A DNA stretch of 64,000 nucleotides, from the NCBI GenBank assembly GCA_963664465.2, contig CAXXSU010000006.1, positions 1 through 64,000 on the forward strand, written 5' to 3'. Of the stretch, positions 31,495 through 40,529 are shown in pieces. The notes below the pieces were generated by a model. The model was given only the letters and a program-made list of their open reading frames with translations, was not told the DNA's origin and made no database searches. Made by a program: the position numbers and the translations under genes. Numbering within the stretch: position 1 is the stretch's first letter; the number at the start of each line of letters is the position of its first letter. The stretch is from CAVOAK01 sp963664465. GTDB lineage: Bacteria; Pseudomonadota; Alphaproteobacteria; UBA8366; CAVOAK01.

Positions 31495-32280
31495 CTACGC
31501 GATCAACTCTTCGAGTTTGCCCCGCGACAATGGGTAGCGACTAAAGGGTATGAAAACAACACCGTCCTGCATGCTCTCCGCGCCAAGCTGCGCGTTGAAG
31601 GCGTCACGCTCAATTAGGCCGCGCTGATACCGGGCAGCCATGGAGTCCTGACACAAATAGATCTTGTTTTGACCCATCATGAACGGACGGTACGAGCGGC
31701 CTTCGGGCGATCGGCAATATGCGTTCACGGCCGAAGAAACGCCCGGATACTCGCGATCGAAATAGTCGTCGACAGCGATCACCGCTCCCTCGCCCAGCAA
31801 GGACTGGAACGTCAGCAGATCGTGCATGCATTCATCATAGGTATGTCCGCCATCGACATGCAGAAAGCGAAGCGGCGCCGTTATGGTTTGCTTGAGATCA
31901 TCGGCCTCGAGCTGCTGGGTGTCGCCAGATATTATGGTCACACGTTCCGTAATGAAGGCATACGCCTCCAGCACTTCGCGCACGGTCCGTTCCTTCACGC
32001 CCGAAAAGTCATCAAACCGATAAATGGTCTCGTCTGGCCGCCGCAAGTTTGCCATTAGCAACAGCGATTTGCCGTGATAAACGCCGATCTCACAGAGATC
32101 GCCTGGAACGTTATTCACCTTCTGCACCGAATCGACATACCAGATGCAGAGCGTGTCGGCTTTGAACAGCCAGCCGTCGATCCGTCCTTCAATATCAGTG
32201 ATAAATTTGTCGACGAAGTTCCAGCTGGCATCCGTCAAACCGCTGGCCAAGTTACGCGAGCTTGCATCGTCCGAATTCAT
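31495..32280 (-). CDS. Class I SAM-dependent methyltransferase
   Basis: 261 residues from the ATG at 32280 (MNSDDASSRNLASGL), ten bases after the stop of the isomerase gene. The Rossmann-type SAM motif is VPGDLCEIGVYHGKSLLLMA, followed by TIYRFDDFSG, then RFLHVDGGHTYDECMHDLLT and GAVIAVDDYFDREYPGV. This is the pattern of Methyltransf_24-like enzymes, which often modify sugars or small acids. The substrate is unknown. A 110-base gap separates it from mccB, so its link to leucine degradation is only positional. Confidence 0.78.
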   Translation of the reverse strand: MNSDDASSRNLASGLTDASWNFVDKFITDIEGRIDGWLFKADTLCIWYVDSVQKVNNVPGDLCEIGVYHGKSLLLMANLRRPDETIYRFDDFSGVKERTVREVLEAYAFITERVTIISGDTQQLEADDLKQTITAPLRFLHVDGGHTYDECMHDLLTFQSLLGEGAVIAVDDYFDREYPGVSSAVNAYCRSPEGRSYRPFMMGQNKIYLCQDSMAARYQRGLIERDAFNAQLGAESMQDGVVFIPFSRYPLSRGKLEELIA

Positions 32281-32290
32281 ACTATCGATG

Positions 32291-32893
32291 TTACCAACCG
32301 CCGGTGTCGAGCCAGCGTTCGATATCGCGCAAGCGGTCAGCACCCCAAAATGGCTCACCGTCGATGATAAAAAACGGCGATCCGAATACGCCGCGCTCGA
32401 CGGCAGCGTTGGTCTCGGTCTTCAGTCGCTCCTTCAGAGCAGGCTCTTTAAGACCGGACAGAAGCATTTCGCGATCGACGCCGAGTTGACCGGCGATTTC
32501 AACAACTGTAGCCGGCGTCGAAATATCCTGCCCTTCACCGAAATAGGTTTGATAGGCGGCCTTTGCAAACGTGCGCCCGCGAACAGGATCATCACCGCTG
32601 ATCCAATAGAAAGCGCGCGCGGCCGCCAAAGTCATGATCGGAAACGGCTCAGGAAACACAAACGGGATGTTTAGGCGCCGCGCAGTTCGTTCGATATCAT
32701 GGCGCGAATAGTCCCCCTTGATCGGAATCGCAACGAGGGGCTGACTTCCAGTCTGTTTCATTGCGATGCCCAGCATCATGGGTCGCCAGTTGACGTTGCG
32801 CCCGTGACGTGCTGCAAGGTCGTCGATCAGAAAACTTGCGAGATAACCGTATGGCGAGGAGAAATCAAAATAAAACTCAATGTCGGCGCTCAT
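32291..32893 (-). CDS. 2-Hydroxychromene-2-carboxylate isomerase family protein
   Basis: 200 residues, DsbA-like thioredoxin fold of the kappa-class GST/HCCA isomerase group. Family marks are EFYFDFSSPYGYLAS with the catalytic Ser in place of the redox Cys, an inserted helical domain, and GVFGSPFFIIDGEPFWGADR at the C-terminus. Relatives isomerise a naphthalene-pathway intermediate with glutathione, but many family members have other, unknown substrates. AGGAGGTG 11 bases before the ATG is a strong ribosome binding site. No aromatic-degradation genes are nearby. Confidence 0.85.
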   Translation of the reverse strand: MSADIEFYFDFSSPYGYLASFLIDDLAARHGRNVNWRPMMLGIAMKQTGSQPLVAIPIKGDYSRHDIERTARRLNIPFVFPEPFPIMTLAAARAFYWISGDDPVRGRTFAKAAYQTYFGEGQDISTPATVVEIAGQLGVDREMLLSGLKEPALKERLKTETNAAVERGVFGSPFFIIDGEPFWGADRLRDIERWLDTGGW

Positions 32894-32915
32894 GCTCGAA
32901 CTTCACCTCCTGCCT

Positions 32916-33587
32916 TCACCAGGGAATCTCGCTGCCGTCGTAGTTAATGAAGCGCCCGTTGTCGTCTGGCGTGAGCCCCCCAATCACCTGGCGAACGCCC
33001 TCAACGCTGGTTTGCAAATCCAGGGCGGCATCGGCGCCACCCATGTCAGTGCGCACCCAACCCGGGTGCAAGAGAACACACGTAATGCCGAGCGGGGCAA
33101 GTTCGACCGCAGCGCTGCGTACACCAGAATTTAGCGCGGCTTTAGAAGCTCGATAACCAGGCGAACCACTCGACGTATTCAACTCGTTGCTGCCGGTCTT
33201 CGACGAGATGAACGCCATCAGCTTGCGATCTGAGCGCGCCACATGATTGACCAATGCTTCCGCGACCCTAAGCGGCGCAAGGGTGTTAACCCGGAATTCC
33301 TCAATCCAATCGTCATAGTTGAAGCGGCCAAATTTGACATCGAGCGAGCGGTTTACGCCGGCGTTGTTGAGCAGGAGGTCGATGGCGGTGCCGTCGAGTG
33401 AATCTGCTAGCGCATTAACGCTCGCCTGATCGCAAACATCGAGCTGCTCGCGCTGATATCCAGCCTGATCGTCAAGTTGCGATGGATCTCGCGCTGTCGC
33501 GATCACATGCCAGTCGTCGGCTAGATATTGACGCGCCAGCTCCACTCCCAGGCCTCGCCCAGCTCCGGTGATGAGAATCGTCGGCAT
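32916..33587 (-). CDS. Short-chain dehydrogenase/reductase (SDR)
   Basis: 223 residues. The classical SDR cofactor motif ILITGAGRGLGVELARQYL opens the protein, LLLNNAGV follows, and the catalytic set is Ser in FISSKTGS with YRASKAALN (Tyr-x3-Lys). The short length and spacing resemble CsgA/C-factor-like SDRs. The oxidised substrate is unknown. The ATG overlaps the ridA-like stop by one base (TGATG), so the two are co-translated. Confidence 0.88.
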   Translation of the reverse strand: MPTILITGAGRGLGVELARQYLADDWHVIATARDPSQLDDQAGYQREQLDVCDQASVNALADSLDGTAIDLLLNNAGVNRSLDVKFGRFNYDDWIEEFRVNTLAPLRVAEALVNHVARSDRKLMAFISSKTGSNELNTSSGSPGYRASKAALNSGVRSAAVELAPLGITCVLLHPGWVRTDMGGADAALDLQTSVEGVRQVIGGLTPDDNGRFINYDGSEIPW

Positions 33588-33982
33588 CAGGCGCCTCCGG
33601 CGTTCGACTTCTTGGCTGTCACTTCGATTTCAATCTTCATGCGCGCCTCCAAGAGCGGCGAAGCTATGCTCGTGTTCGCTGGTCGGGCGTTGCGGCAAAA
33701 GTCGCCGATGAGGGGCGCCACTTGCTCGAAGTCGTCGCGATCGGCAAGGAAGACGCGAATGCGGAGCAGGTCGTCCTTGCTGGCGCCAGCCTTGGCTAGT
33801 GCAGCCTCGATATTGCGGAAGCACTGCTTGGTCTGCTCAACCACGTCATCGGCCATCTCACCGGTCTCGTAGTTCATGCCGATCGTTCCCGAGAGGTAGA
33901 CCATATCGCCATCGACGACGACCCGCGCGTAACCGCACAATTCCTCGTAGGTCGAACCGGAATAATGGCGTTCGCCGATCAT
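33587..33982 (-). CDS. RidA family protein
   Basis: 131 residues of the RidA/YjgF/UK114 trimeric fold, starting MIGERHYSGSTYEELCGYAR. Family motifs are VYLSGTIG, QTKQCFRNIEAALAKAG and LLRIRVFLADRDDF. Many RidA proteins hydrolyse reactive enamine/imine intermediates. The RidA-specific Arg is not clearly placed (the ending is MKIEIEVTAKK rather than CPRVxVEV), so this is likely another YjgF subgroup. It lies between the thiolase and an SDR, in one operon. Confidence 0.85.
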   Translation of the reverse strand: MIGERHYSGSTYEELCGYARVVVDGDMVYLSGTIGMNYETGEMADDVVEQTKQCFRNIEAALAKAGASKDDLLRIRVFLADRDDFEQVAPLIGDFCRNARPANTSIASPLLEARMKIEIEVTAKKSNAGGA

Positions 33983-33985
33983 GAT

Positions 33986-35176
33986 CTAGTTTAACCTTTC
34001 GACGGCGATGGCAACGGCTTCGCCACCGCCGATGCAAAGCGAAGCGACACCGCGCTTGAGATCGTGCCTTGCCAGTGCCGCAAGCAAGGTGACGATCAGA
34101 CGTGCCCCCGTACAACCGAGAGGATGCCCAAGAGCACAGGCGCCTCCATGAACGTTGACCTTGTCATGCGGCAGATCCAAATCGCGCATGGCTGCCATCG
34201 TAACCACCGCGAACGCTTCGTTGATTTCGAACAGGTCGACATCCCCAGCTGACCAGCCCACACTCTCCAATAATTTGCCAACCGCACCAATCGGCGCCGT
34301 CGTGAACCATTCCGGCGCGCAGGCGTGCGAGGCGTGGCCGCGGATCGCTGCAAGCGGCAGAATATCACGCGTAGCCGCATCGTCGGCACGCATCAAGATG
34401 AGCGCCGCAGCGCCGTCTGAAATCGAGCTGGAGTTGGCGGCCGTCACTGTCCCACCTTCTCTAAATGCGGGTTTCAGCGTTGGAATTTTCTCCAACTTCG
34501 CCGTGCGCGGCTGCTCATCGGAAGCGACGGTCGCTTCACCCTTGCGGGTCTTGACCGTCACCGGCACGATTTCATCGTCGAAAACGCCATCGGTTTGCGC
34601 CTTTTGTGCACGATGCAAGGACTCTTGTGAGAACGCGTCTTGCGCTTCACGCGTGAACTGATAGGCCTCGGCGGTCGCTTCGGCATATACACCCATCAAT
34701 CGGCCTGGGTCATACGCGTCCTCCAGGCCATCGACGAACATGTGATCGATCAGTTTGCCATGGCCCAGGCGATAGCCCGTGCGCGCTTTATCCAGTAAAT
34801 AGGGCGCGTTCGACATGCTCTCCATGCCGCCGGCAACCACGACCTTGACGGACCCGGCGCGAAGCAGGTCGTGACCCAGCATGGCCGACTTCATGCCAGA
34901 ACCGCAGACTTTGTTTATCGTGGTCGCGCCGATCTTGTCGGGAATACCGGCGGCCATCGCCGCCTGGCGGGCCGGTGCCTGGCCAAGCCCGGCCGGCAAA
35001 ACGCAACCCATGAAGGTTTCACTCACATCCTCACCCTCAAGGCCGGCATTTTCGAGTGCGGCCCGAATTGCCGTCGCACCCAGCGCTGTCGTGGACGCCG
35101 GCGACAATTCACCCTGGAATCCGCCCATCGGCGTTCGCTGCGCCGCGGCGATGACAATTTCCGTTTCAGAGGCCAA
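33986..35176 (-). CDS. Acetyl-CoA C-acetyltransferase (thiolase)
   Basis: 396 residues, full length for a biosynthetic-type thiolase. Catalytic residues are visible: Cys about 91 in INKVCGSGMKS, His about 351 in GGACALGHPLGCTGAR, Cys about 381 in SLCIGGGEA, plus NEAFA. In this setting it probably converts acetoacetyl-CoA from leucine degradation to two acetyl-CoA, or works in the reverse direction. The start is TTG at 35176, supported by AAGGAG eight bases upstream and MASETEIVIAAAQRTP matching the family N-terminus. Assignment as atoB or phaA is not possible from sequence alone. Confidence 0.92.
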   Translation of the reverse strand: MASETEIVIAAAQRTPMGGFQGELSPASTTALGATAIRAALENAGLEGEDVSETFMGCVLPAGLGQAPARQAAMAAGIPDKIGATTINKVCGSGMKSAMLGHDLLRAGSVKVVVAGGMESMSNAPYLLDKARTGYRLGHGKLIDHMFVDGLEDAYDPGRLMGVYAEATAEAYQFTREAQDAFSQESLHRAQKAQTDGVFDDEIVPVTVKTRKGEATVASDEQPRTAKLEKIPTLKPAFREGGTVTAANSSSISDGAAALILMRADDAATRDILPLAAIRGHASHACAPEWFTTAPIGAVGKLLESVGWSAGDVDLFEINEAFAVVTMAAMRDLDLPHDKVNVHGGACALGHPLGCTGARLIVTLLAALARHDLKRGVASLCIGGGEAVAIAVERLN

Positions 35177-35214
35177 GGTTCAGTCTCCTTAATTTCACGT
35201 TTCCCGCCACACCT

Positions 35215-36387
35215 TCATGCCGTCTCCTCGAACAACTCGCGGCCGATCAGCCAGCGGCGGATCTCCGATGTGCCCGCTCCGATTTCATAGAGCTTCGCAT
35301 CGCGCAACAACCGGCCGGTCGGATACTCGTTGATATAGCCGTTTCCACCCAGGCATTGGATTGCTTCAAGCGCCATCCAAGTGGCCTTTTCCGCGGCGAA
35401 AAGAATGGCGCCGGCGGCATCCTTGCGCGCCGTCTGGCCGCGGTCACAAGCGCGGGCAACTGCGTAGACGTATGCCTTGCATGCGTTCATCGTCGTGTAC
35501 ATGTCGGCGAGCTTGCCTTGCATCAATTGGAACTCACCGACCGGCCGGTCGAACTGCTTGCGTTCATGGAGGTAGGGGACGACCACATCCATACAGGCGG
35601 TCATGATGCCGAGCGGACCTGCGGCCAGAACAACGCGTTCGTAATCGAGGCCACTCATCAGCACCTCTACGCCGCGTCCCACTTCGCCCAGGACATTCTC
35701 CACAGGCACCTCGCAATCCTCGAACACGAGCTCGCTGGTGTTGGATCCGCGCATGCCCAGTTTGTCGAGCTTCTGCGCGGACGAATAACCGGCAAAACCC
35801 TTTTCGATGATGAAGGCCGTTATGCCTCGCGGACCGGCCTTGGGGTCGGTTTTGGCATAGACCACGGCCACGTCGGCCTCCGGACCGTTGGTGATCCACA
35901 TCTTGCTGCCATTCAGCACAAAGTGGTCACCGCTCTTCTCTGCGCGCATGCGCATGGACACGACGTCTGAACCCGCACCGGGCTCGCTCATCGCCAAAGC
36001 GCCAACGCGGCTACCATCGACCAGTCCCGGCAGATAGCGCTGCTTCTGTTCGGCAGTACCGTTACGGCGTATCTGATTGACGCATAAGTTGGAATGGGCG
36101 CCAAAACTCAAACCGACCGAGGCCGAGCCGCGGCTGATCTCTTCCATCGCCACGCAATGCTCGAGATATCCCATTCCGGCGCCGCCATACTCCTCTTCGA
36201 CCGTTATCCCCAGCACTCCCAGCGCGCCAAGCTTCGGCCACAGATCGAGCGGAAAGTCGTTGCTGCGATCAATTTCACTGGCTCGTGACGCAATCTCCTG
36301 GTCGGCGAAGCTGCGCACGGAATCGCGGAGCATGTCGGCGGTTTCGCCGAGCTCGAAATCGAGGCTGGGGATGTCGTTTGCAATCAT
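35215..36387 (-). CDS. ivd: Isovaleryl-CoA dehydrogenase
   Basis: 390 residues from the ATG at 36387; a TTG four codons upstream is possible. An acyl-CoA dehydrogenase with FAD and substrate motifs EEEYGGAGMGYLEHCVAMEE, SVGLSFGAHSNLCVNQIRRN, AMSEPGAGSDVVSM and KMWITNGPEADV. The catalytic Glu lies in SGLDYERVVLAAGPLGIM, the helix-G position diagnostic of isovaleryl-CoA dehydrogenases. The C-terminus has ECLGGNGY-like QCLGGNGYINEYPTGRLLRD. It oxidises isovaleryl-CoA to 3-methylcrotonyl-CoA, the substrate of MccAB, and is the first gene of the cluster. Also called liuA. Confidence 0.94.
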   Translation of the reverse strand: MIANDIPSLDFELGETADMLRDSVRSFADQEIASRASEIDRSNDFPLDLWPKLGALGVLGITVEEEYGGAGMGYLEHCVAMEEISRGSASVGLSFGAHSNLCVNQIRRNGTAEQKQRYLPGLVDGSRVGALAMSEPGAGSDVVSMRMRAEKSGDHFVLNGSKMWITNGPEADVAVVYAKTDPKAGPRGITAFIIEKGFAGYSSAQKLDKLGMRGSNTSELVFEDCEVPVENVLGEVGRGVEVLMSGLDYERVVLAAGPLGIMTACMDVVVPYLHERKQFDRPVGEFQLMQGKLADMYTTMNACKAYVYAVARACDRGQTARKDAAGAILFAAEKATWMALEAIQCLGGNGYINEYPTGRLLRDAKLYEIGAGTSEIRRWLIGRELFEETA

Positions 36388-36426
36388 CTGTCGATTCAAA
36401 TGTCCGTATCTGTCGCCACTTCAAGC

Positions 36427-36895
36427 CTATACCGCGACAGCGCACTTGCGAAGCGCGATCGACCGACTCACCCACGCATGGCTCTGCAGCAGCAGCACGG
36501 CCGCCAGGCCGAGGAAGATAGAGACTCCGAGGACGTCGGTGATGGTCGTCGACAAGACCACCGAAGCCGCCGCGGGATCCGCCCCGACAGGCTCGAAACC
36601 TAGTGGGATAACAAGCCCGCAAGTCCGGCGACAAGCAGGTTGATGATCATCGCCAGCCTAATCACGTCGCCAGTTTGGGATCACCAAGCCAAAGACAAGC
36701 AACGGCGCCCATGGTGAACGAAAACAAGATGCCGTTGACGCAGCCGACCAATGCCTCCTTGCCGACGATGCGCAGGGCGTTGCTCGCCGTAAGTTCATTC
36801 GTCGCCAGGGCCCGTACGGCGACGATCAGGGTTTGCGTTCCCGCCTCAATGGCAGCACTGACCGACCGCACCAATTCGTCGGTAAGGCCGTAGAG
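36427..36895 (-). pseudogene. Remnant of an MgtE-type magnesium transporter
   Basis: Only the C-terminal membrane part of MgtE survives. AGTQTLIVAVRALATNELTA and NALRIVGKEALVGCVNGILF are clear MgtE helices in the frame that ends at 36662. Shifting frame gives VIRLAMIINLLVAGLAG. Another shift gives IPLGFEPVGADPAAASVV and TTITDVLGVSIFLGLAAVLL up to a stop near 36427. At least two indels and loss of the cytosolic N and CBS domains make it non-functional. It lies between maeB and ivd on their strand. Confidence 0.78.
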
Positions 36896-36947
36896 ACCTT
36901 CCAGTTCGCTGTCAGCCGGCGGCGCTGTGGACGGTTCGCTCTTCGCC

Positions 36948-39236
36948 TCACCCGGCCGCCGTCTCCTCATGGGCTTGGGCATCGACCACCGCGAATGCTG
37001 TCATGTTGACGATGCCGCGCGCGGTAACGGAGGTTGCGAGAACGTGGGCGGGCTGTGCCATACCGATCAGCATTGGCCCAACCAACAGCCCCTCGCCCAG
37101 CACCTTGATCAAATTGAAGGCAATATTCGCGGCGTCGAGCGTCGGCATGATCAGCAGGTTGGCGCTACCTTTGAGCATTGTGTCCGGATAGGCGCGCCTG
37201 CGGATACTTTCGTCGAGCGCCGCATCGGCATGCATCTCGCCTTCAACTTCAAGCTCGGGATGATCGTGCTGGAGGATCGCCGTCGCCTGCCTCATCTTCA
37301 GCGATGTCTCGGTATCCGACGACCCGAAGTTCGAATGCGACAGCAGTGCCACCTTTGGCTCTGTGCCAAAGCGGCGCACGCTTTCGGCTGACAGCAACGC
37401 CAACTCCACGATCTCTTTCGCCGTCGGCGCCGACGAGACATGCGTATCGGCGAGAAAGTACGTGCCCTTCGATAGAACGAGCGCCGTTAGGGCCGACACG
37501 TCGTCGACGCCTTCACGCCGCCCGATCACGTCGAGCACATGCTTAAGATGGACGTGATAGCGCCCGGAAGTGCCGCAAATCAAAGCATCGGCGTCGCCAC
37601 GTTTCAACATGAGCGCAGCGATTACCGTGGCACTCGTCCTGACAACTTCGCGCGCAACGTCAGGCGAGACGCCGCGCCGCGCCATGAGCTCGTGGTAGAG
37701 CGTCCAGTAATCCCGATAGCGCGGATCGTCCTGCGGGTCGACGAGATTGAAATCGGTGTCAATTTGAACCCGCAGACCAAGTCGCTCTATGCGTTGTTCG
37801 ACGACGAAACGGCGGCCAATGACAGTCGGGCGTGCAAGCCCTTCGTCGATGACGACCTGAACAGCGCGCAGCACACGTTCGTCCTCGCCTTCCGCGTAAA
37901 CCACGCGTTTCGGCGCCTCCCGGGCGCCGTCGAACAACGGCTTCATCAACAGCCCCGACCGGAACACGAACTGCGATAGTTGTTCTCGATACTGCTCGAA
38001 ATCCTCAATCGGCCGGGTAGCAACGCCGCTGTCCATTGCTGCCTTCGCGACGGCCGGTGCAAGCTCCACGATCAGGCGCGGATCGAACGGTTTGGGAATG
38101 AGCTTTTCCGGCCCAAAGGTGGTGCTGTGGCCGCCGAACGCCGCCTGCACAACTTCGGAAGTCTCCGCCTCCGCCAAATCGGCCAGCGCCTTGACGCAGG
38201 CGACTTTCATCTCCTCGTTGATGGTCCTTGCCCCGACATCGAGCGCACCTCTGAACAGGAATGGAAAGCAGAGGACATTGTTGACCTGATTGGGATAGTC
38301 GGACCGTCCGGTGGCGATGATCGCATCCGGGCGCGCCTTACGGGCTACATCAGGCATGATCTCCGGCGTCGGATTGGCAAGCGCCATGATTATCGGCGCC
38401 TTTGCCATCTTCTTGACCATCGCCGGCTTGAGCACGCCCGGTGCAGAAAGGCCCAAGAAGATATCGGCGCCCTCGATCGCATCGGCCAGCTTGCGGGCCT
38501 TGGTGTCCTGGGCATATCGCGACTTGTAGGGGTCCATGTCCTCGGTGCGGTCCTTGTAGATGACACCAGTCCTATCGGTCGCCGTGATGTTTTTGATTTG
38601 CAGGCCAAGGCTGACTAGCAGATCGAGGCAGGCAAGCGCCGCTGCGCCGGCACCTGAGGTGACCAGTCGCACATCTTCGATTTTCTTGCCGACGACCTTG
38701 AGCGCGTTCCAGATTGCGGCACTGACGACGATCGCCGTGCCATGCTGATCGTCGTGGAACACGGGGATGTTCATGCGCTCCCTTAATCTCGCTTCGATTT
38801 CGAAGCATGCGGGTGCGCTGATATCCTCAAGGTTAATGCCGCCGAAAGTCGGCTCGAGCGCCGCAACCACGGCGACAAATCTATCGACATCCGTTTCGTC
38901 CACCTCGATATCGAATACGTCGATGCCGGCGAACTTCTTGAACAGGACCGCCTTACCCTCCATCACGGGCTTGGACGCCAACGGTCCGATCGCACCGAGA
39001 CCGAGGACGGCGGTGCCATTGGAGATCACGCCAACAAGGTTGCCACGCGCCGTCATCGAGGCCGCTTCGTTGGCATCCTCGACGATCAGCTCACACGCGG
39101 CCGCGACGCCAGGCGAGTAAGCGAGTGCTAAATCGCGTTGGTTGGCGAGTGGTTTGGTCGCAACGATACCGATTTTCCCCGGTGGATACGCGCGGTGGTA
39201 CGCGATTGCGTCTTCCCAGATATCGCCTTCTGCCAT
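36948..39236 (-). CDS. maeB: NADP-dependent malic enzyme (MaeB type)
   Basis: 762 residues with two domains. Residues 1 to about 420 are malic enzyme (YHRAYPPGKIGIVATKPLAN, YSPGVAAACELI, FHDDQHGTAIVVSAAI, TSGAGAAALACLDLL). Residues about 430-755 are a phosphotransacetylase-like domain (VYAEGEDERVLRAVQVVIDE, CGTSGRYHVHLKHVLDVIGR, ANIAFNLIKVLGEGLLVGPM). It decarboxylates malate to pyruvate with NADP+. The second domain is regulatory in studied homologues, responding to acetyl-CoA. The length is typical for MaeB. In this genome it can return C4 acids from propionyl-CoA use to pyruvate. Confidence 0.95.
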   Translation of the reverse strand: MAEGDIWEDAIAYHRAYPPGKIGIVATKPLANQRDLALAYSPGVAAACELIVEDANEAASMTARGNLVGVISNGTAVLGLGAIGPLASKPVMEGKAVLFKKFAGIDVFDIEVDETDVDRFVAVVAALEPTFGGINLEDISAPACFEIEARLRERMNIPVFHDDQHGTAIVVSAAIWNALKVVGKKIEDVRLVTSGAGAAALACLDLLVSLGLQIKNITATDRTGVIYKDRTEDMDPYKSRYAQDTKARKLADAIEGADIFLGLSAPGVLKPAMVKKMAKAPIIMALANPTPEIMPDVARKARPDAIIATGRSDYPNQVNNVLCFPFLFRGALDVGARTINEEMKVACVKALADLAEAETSEVVQAAFGGHSTTFGPEKLIPKPFDPRLIVELAPAVAKAAMDSGVATRPIEDFEQYREQLSQFVFRSGLLMKPLFDGAREAPKRVVYAEGEDERVLRAVQVVIDEGLARPTVIGRRFVVEQRIERLGLRVQIDTDFNLVDPQDDPRYRDYWTLYHELMARRGVSPDVAREVVRTSATVIAALMLKRGDADALICGTSGRYHVHLKHVLDVIGRREGVDDVSALTALVLSKGTYFLADTHVSSAPTAKEIVELALLSAESVRRFGTEPKVALLSHSNFGSSDTETSLKMRQATAILQHDHPELEVEGEMHADAALDESIRRRAYPDTMLKGSANLLIMPTLDAANIAFNLIKVLGEGLLVGPMLIGMAQPAHVLATSVTARGIVNMTAFAVVDAQAHEETAAG

Positions 39237-39323
39237 GTTCTCACGCTCCCTCTGCTTGCACGAAGCCGGTGCTCATTGTGGCATCGCAAAAAAATGGCCC
39301 GCCAGTTGCGCGGGCCTGAAGAT

Positions 39324-39410
39324 TGGTGCGGTCGAGAAGACTCGAACTTCCACGGGGTTTCCCCCACAGCGACCTCAACGCTGCGCGTCTACCAATTCCG
39401 CCACGACCGC
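39324..39410 (-). tRNA. tRNA-Leu (GAG)
   Basis: An 87-nt class II tRNA on the minus strand with an encoded CCA. The acceptor is GCGGTCGTGGCGGAATTGGT at the 5' end. The anticodon loop TTGAGGT in CAGCG...CGCTG gives GAG. The long variable arm TGTGGGGGAAACCCCGT is typical of Leu. It lies between maeB and lipB. Confidence 0.95.
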
Positions 39411-39531
39411 TTCCACCATATCCAGACCCAAATTGTGATATTCATTGGGGCGATTACACATAGATCAACCGCCGGGCCGGGGATAGCAAATACCCCGTGC
39501 CCAATCAAGCGGAACGGCTTTGACGATCGAC

Positions 39532-40215
39532 ATGTCCGTGGCAAGAAACATCGACTGGCGCATTAGCGGCACGGTCGTGGGCTATGAGTCCGCGGTTCAG
39601 GAAATGGAACAGCGCGTTGCACAAATCGTACGCGGCGAGGCGCCAGAATTGGTATGGCTGCTCGAACACCCACCGCTCTATACCGCCGGCACGAGCGCCC
39701 GGGACGAGGATCTGCTGGATTCAGGGCGGTTTCCGGTGCATCGCACAGGCCGAGGCGGGCAGTTTACCTACCACGGACCAGGACAACGAATTGCCTATGT
39801 GATGCTCGATCTCAATCGACGGCGGCGCGACGTACGCGAATTCGTCCGCGATCTTGAGAGCTGGGTCATTGCGGCGCTCGCTTCCTTCAATGTTAAAGGC
39901 GAACGTCGTGCAGACCGTATCGGCATTTGGGTCGAGCGCGGAGTCGGATCGAAGGACGGTCCGCTAGACGAAGACAAGATCGCCGCGATTGGCGTCCGGA
40001 TCCGCCGATGGGTCAGTTTTCACGGCATCGCAATCAACGTCGATCCCGAACTCGAGCATTTCTCGGGCATCGTTCCCTGTGGCGTTGACGACGAACGATT
40101 CGGTGTCACCTCTCTGGTCGATCTCGGCCTGCCGGTGACGATGTCAGACGTGGATTTGGCCTTGATGGAGAGCTTCGAGGAAGTATTTCAGCGGCAGCTG
40201 AAGCGGGTCGCTTGA
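39532..40215 (+). CDS. lipB: Lipoyl(octanoyl) transferase
   Basis: 227 residues from the ATG at 39532; a TTG at 39520 would add four residues. It moves octanoyl from acyl carrier protein to lipoyl domains. Motifs are LEHPPLYTAGTSA, RTGRGGQFTYHGPGQRIAYV, the Lys in DKIAAIGVRIRRWVSFHGIA and the catalytic Cys in GIVPCGVDDERFGVTSL. The protein is full length. It is the only metabolic gene on the plus strand between 24 and 64 kb and faces the end of the pccA-acyP operon. Confidence 0.95.
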   Translation: MSVARNIDWRISGTVVGYESAVQEMEQRVAQIVRGEAPELVWLLEHPPLYTAGTSARDEDLLDSGRFPVHRTGRGGQFTYHGPGQRIAYVMLDLNRRRRDVREFVRDLESWVIAALASFNVKGERRADRIGIWVERGVGSKDGPLDEDKIAAIGVRIRRWVSFHGIAINVDPELEHFSGIVPCGVDDERFGVTSLVDLGLPVTMSDVDLALMESFEEVFQRQLKRVA

Positions 40216-40232
40216 AAAACCGCAGCGACGGT

Positions 40233-40529
40233 TCATTTGCTTGGCAATACCCTAAATCCCTTACTTTCAGGCGGCTGACCGGGATGGCGCTCGACATTGG
40301 TTACATGCGCGCCCGGCGGCCCCTCGGCACACAGGTCGAGCAATGCGTTGACATCGGCGGCACCGCCTGAAAATAGCGCTTCGACCGTACCGTCGCGACA
40401 ATTTCTGACCCAGCCGTTGAGCCCATGGTGGTTCGCTTGCTGCTCGGTCCAGGCCCGGAACCATACGCCCTGCACGCGCCCGGCGATTACCACTCTGAGC
40501 GTGAGTTCCTCCGAGCCAGCAGTCGCCAT
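40233..40529 (-). CDS. acyP: Acylphosphatase
   Basis: 98 residues, the normal size. It hydrolyses acyl phosphates. The active-site loop GRVQGVWFRAWTEQQA contains the phosphate-binding Arg, and GLNGWVRNCRDGTVEALFSG contains the catalytic Asn. The ATG overlaps the pccA stop by one base (TAATG), so it is translated with pccA, a pairing often seen in Alphaproteobacteria. Confidence 0.94.
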   Translation of the reverse strand: MATAGSEELTLRVVIAGRVQGVWFRAWTEQQANHHGLNGWVRNCRDGTVEALFSGGAADVNALLDLCAEGPPGAHVTNVERHPGQPPESKGFRVLPSK

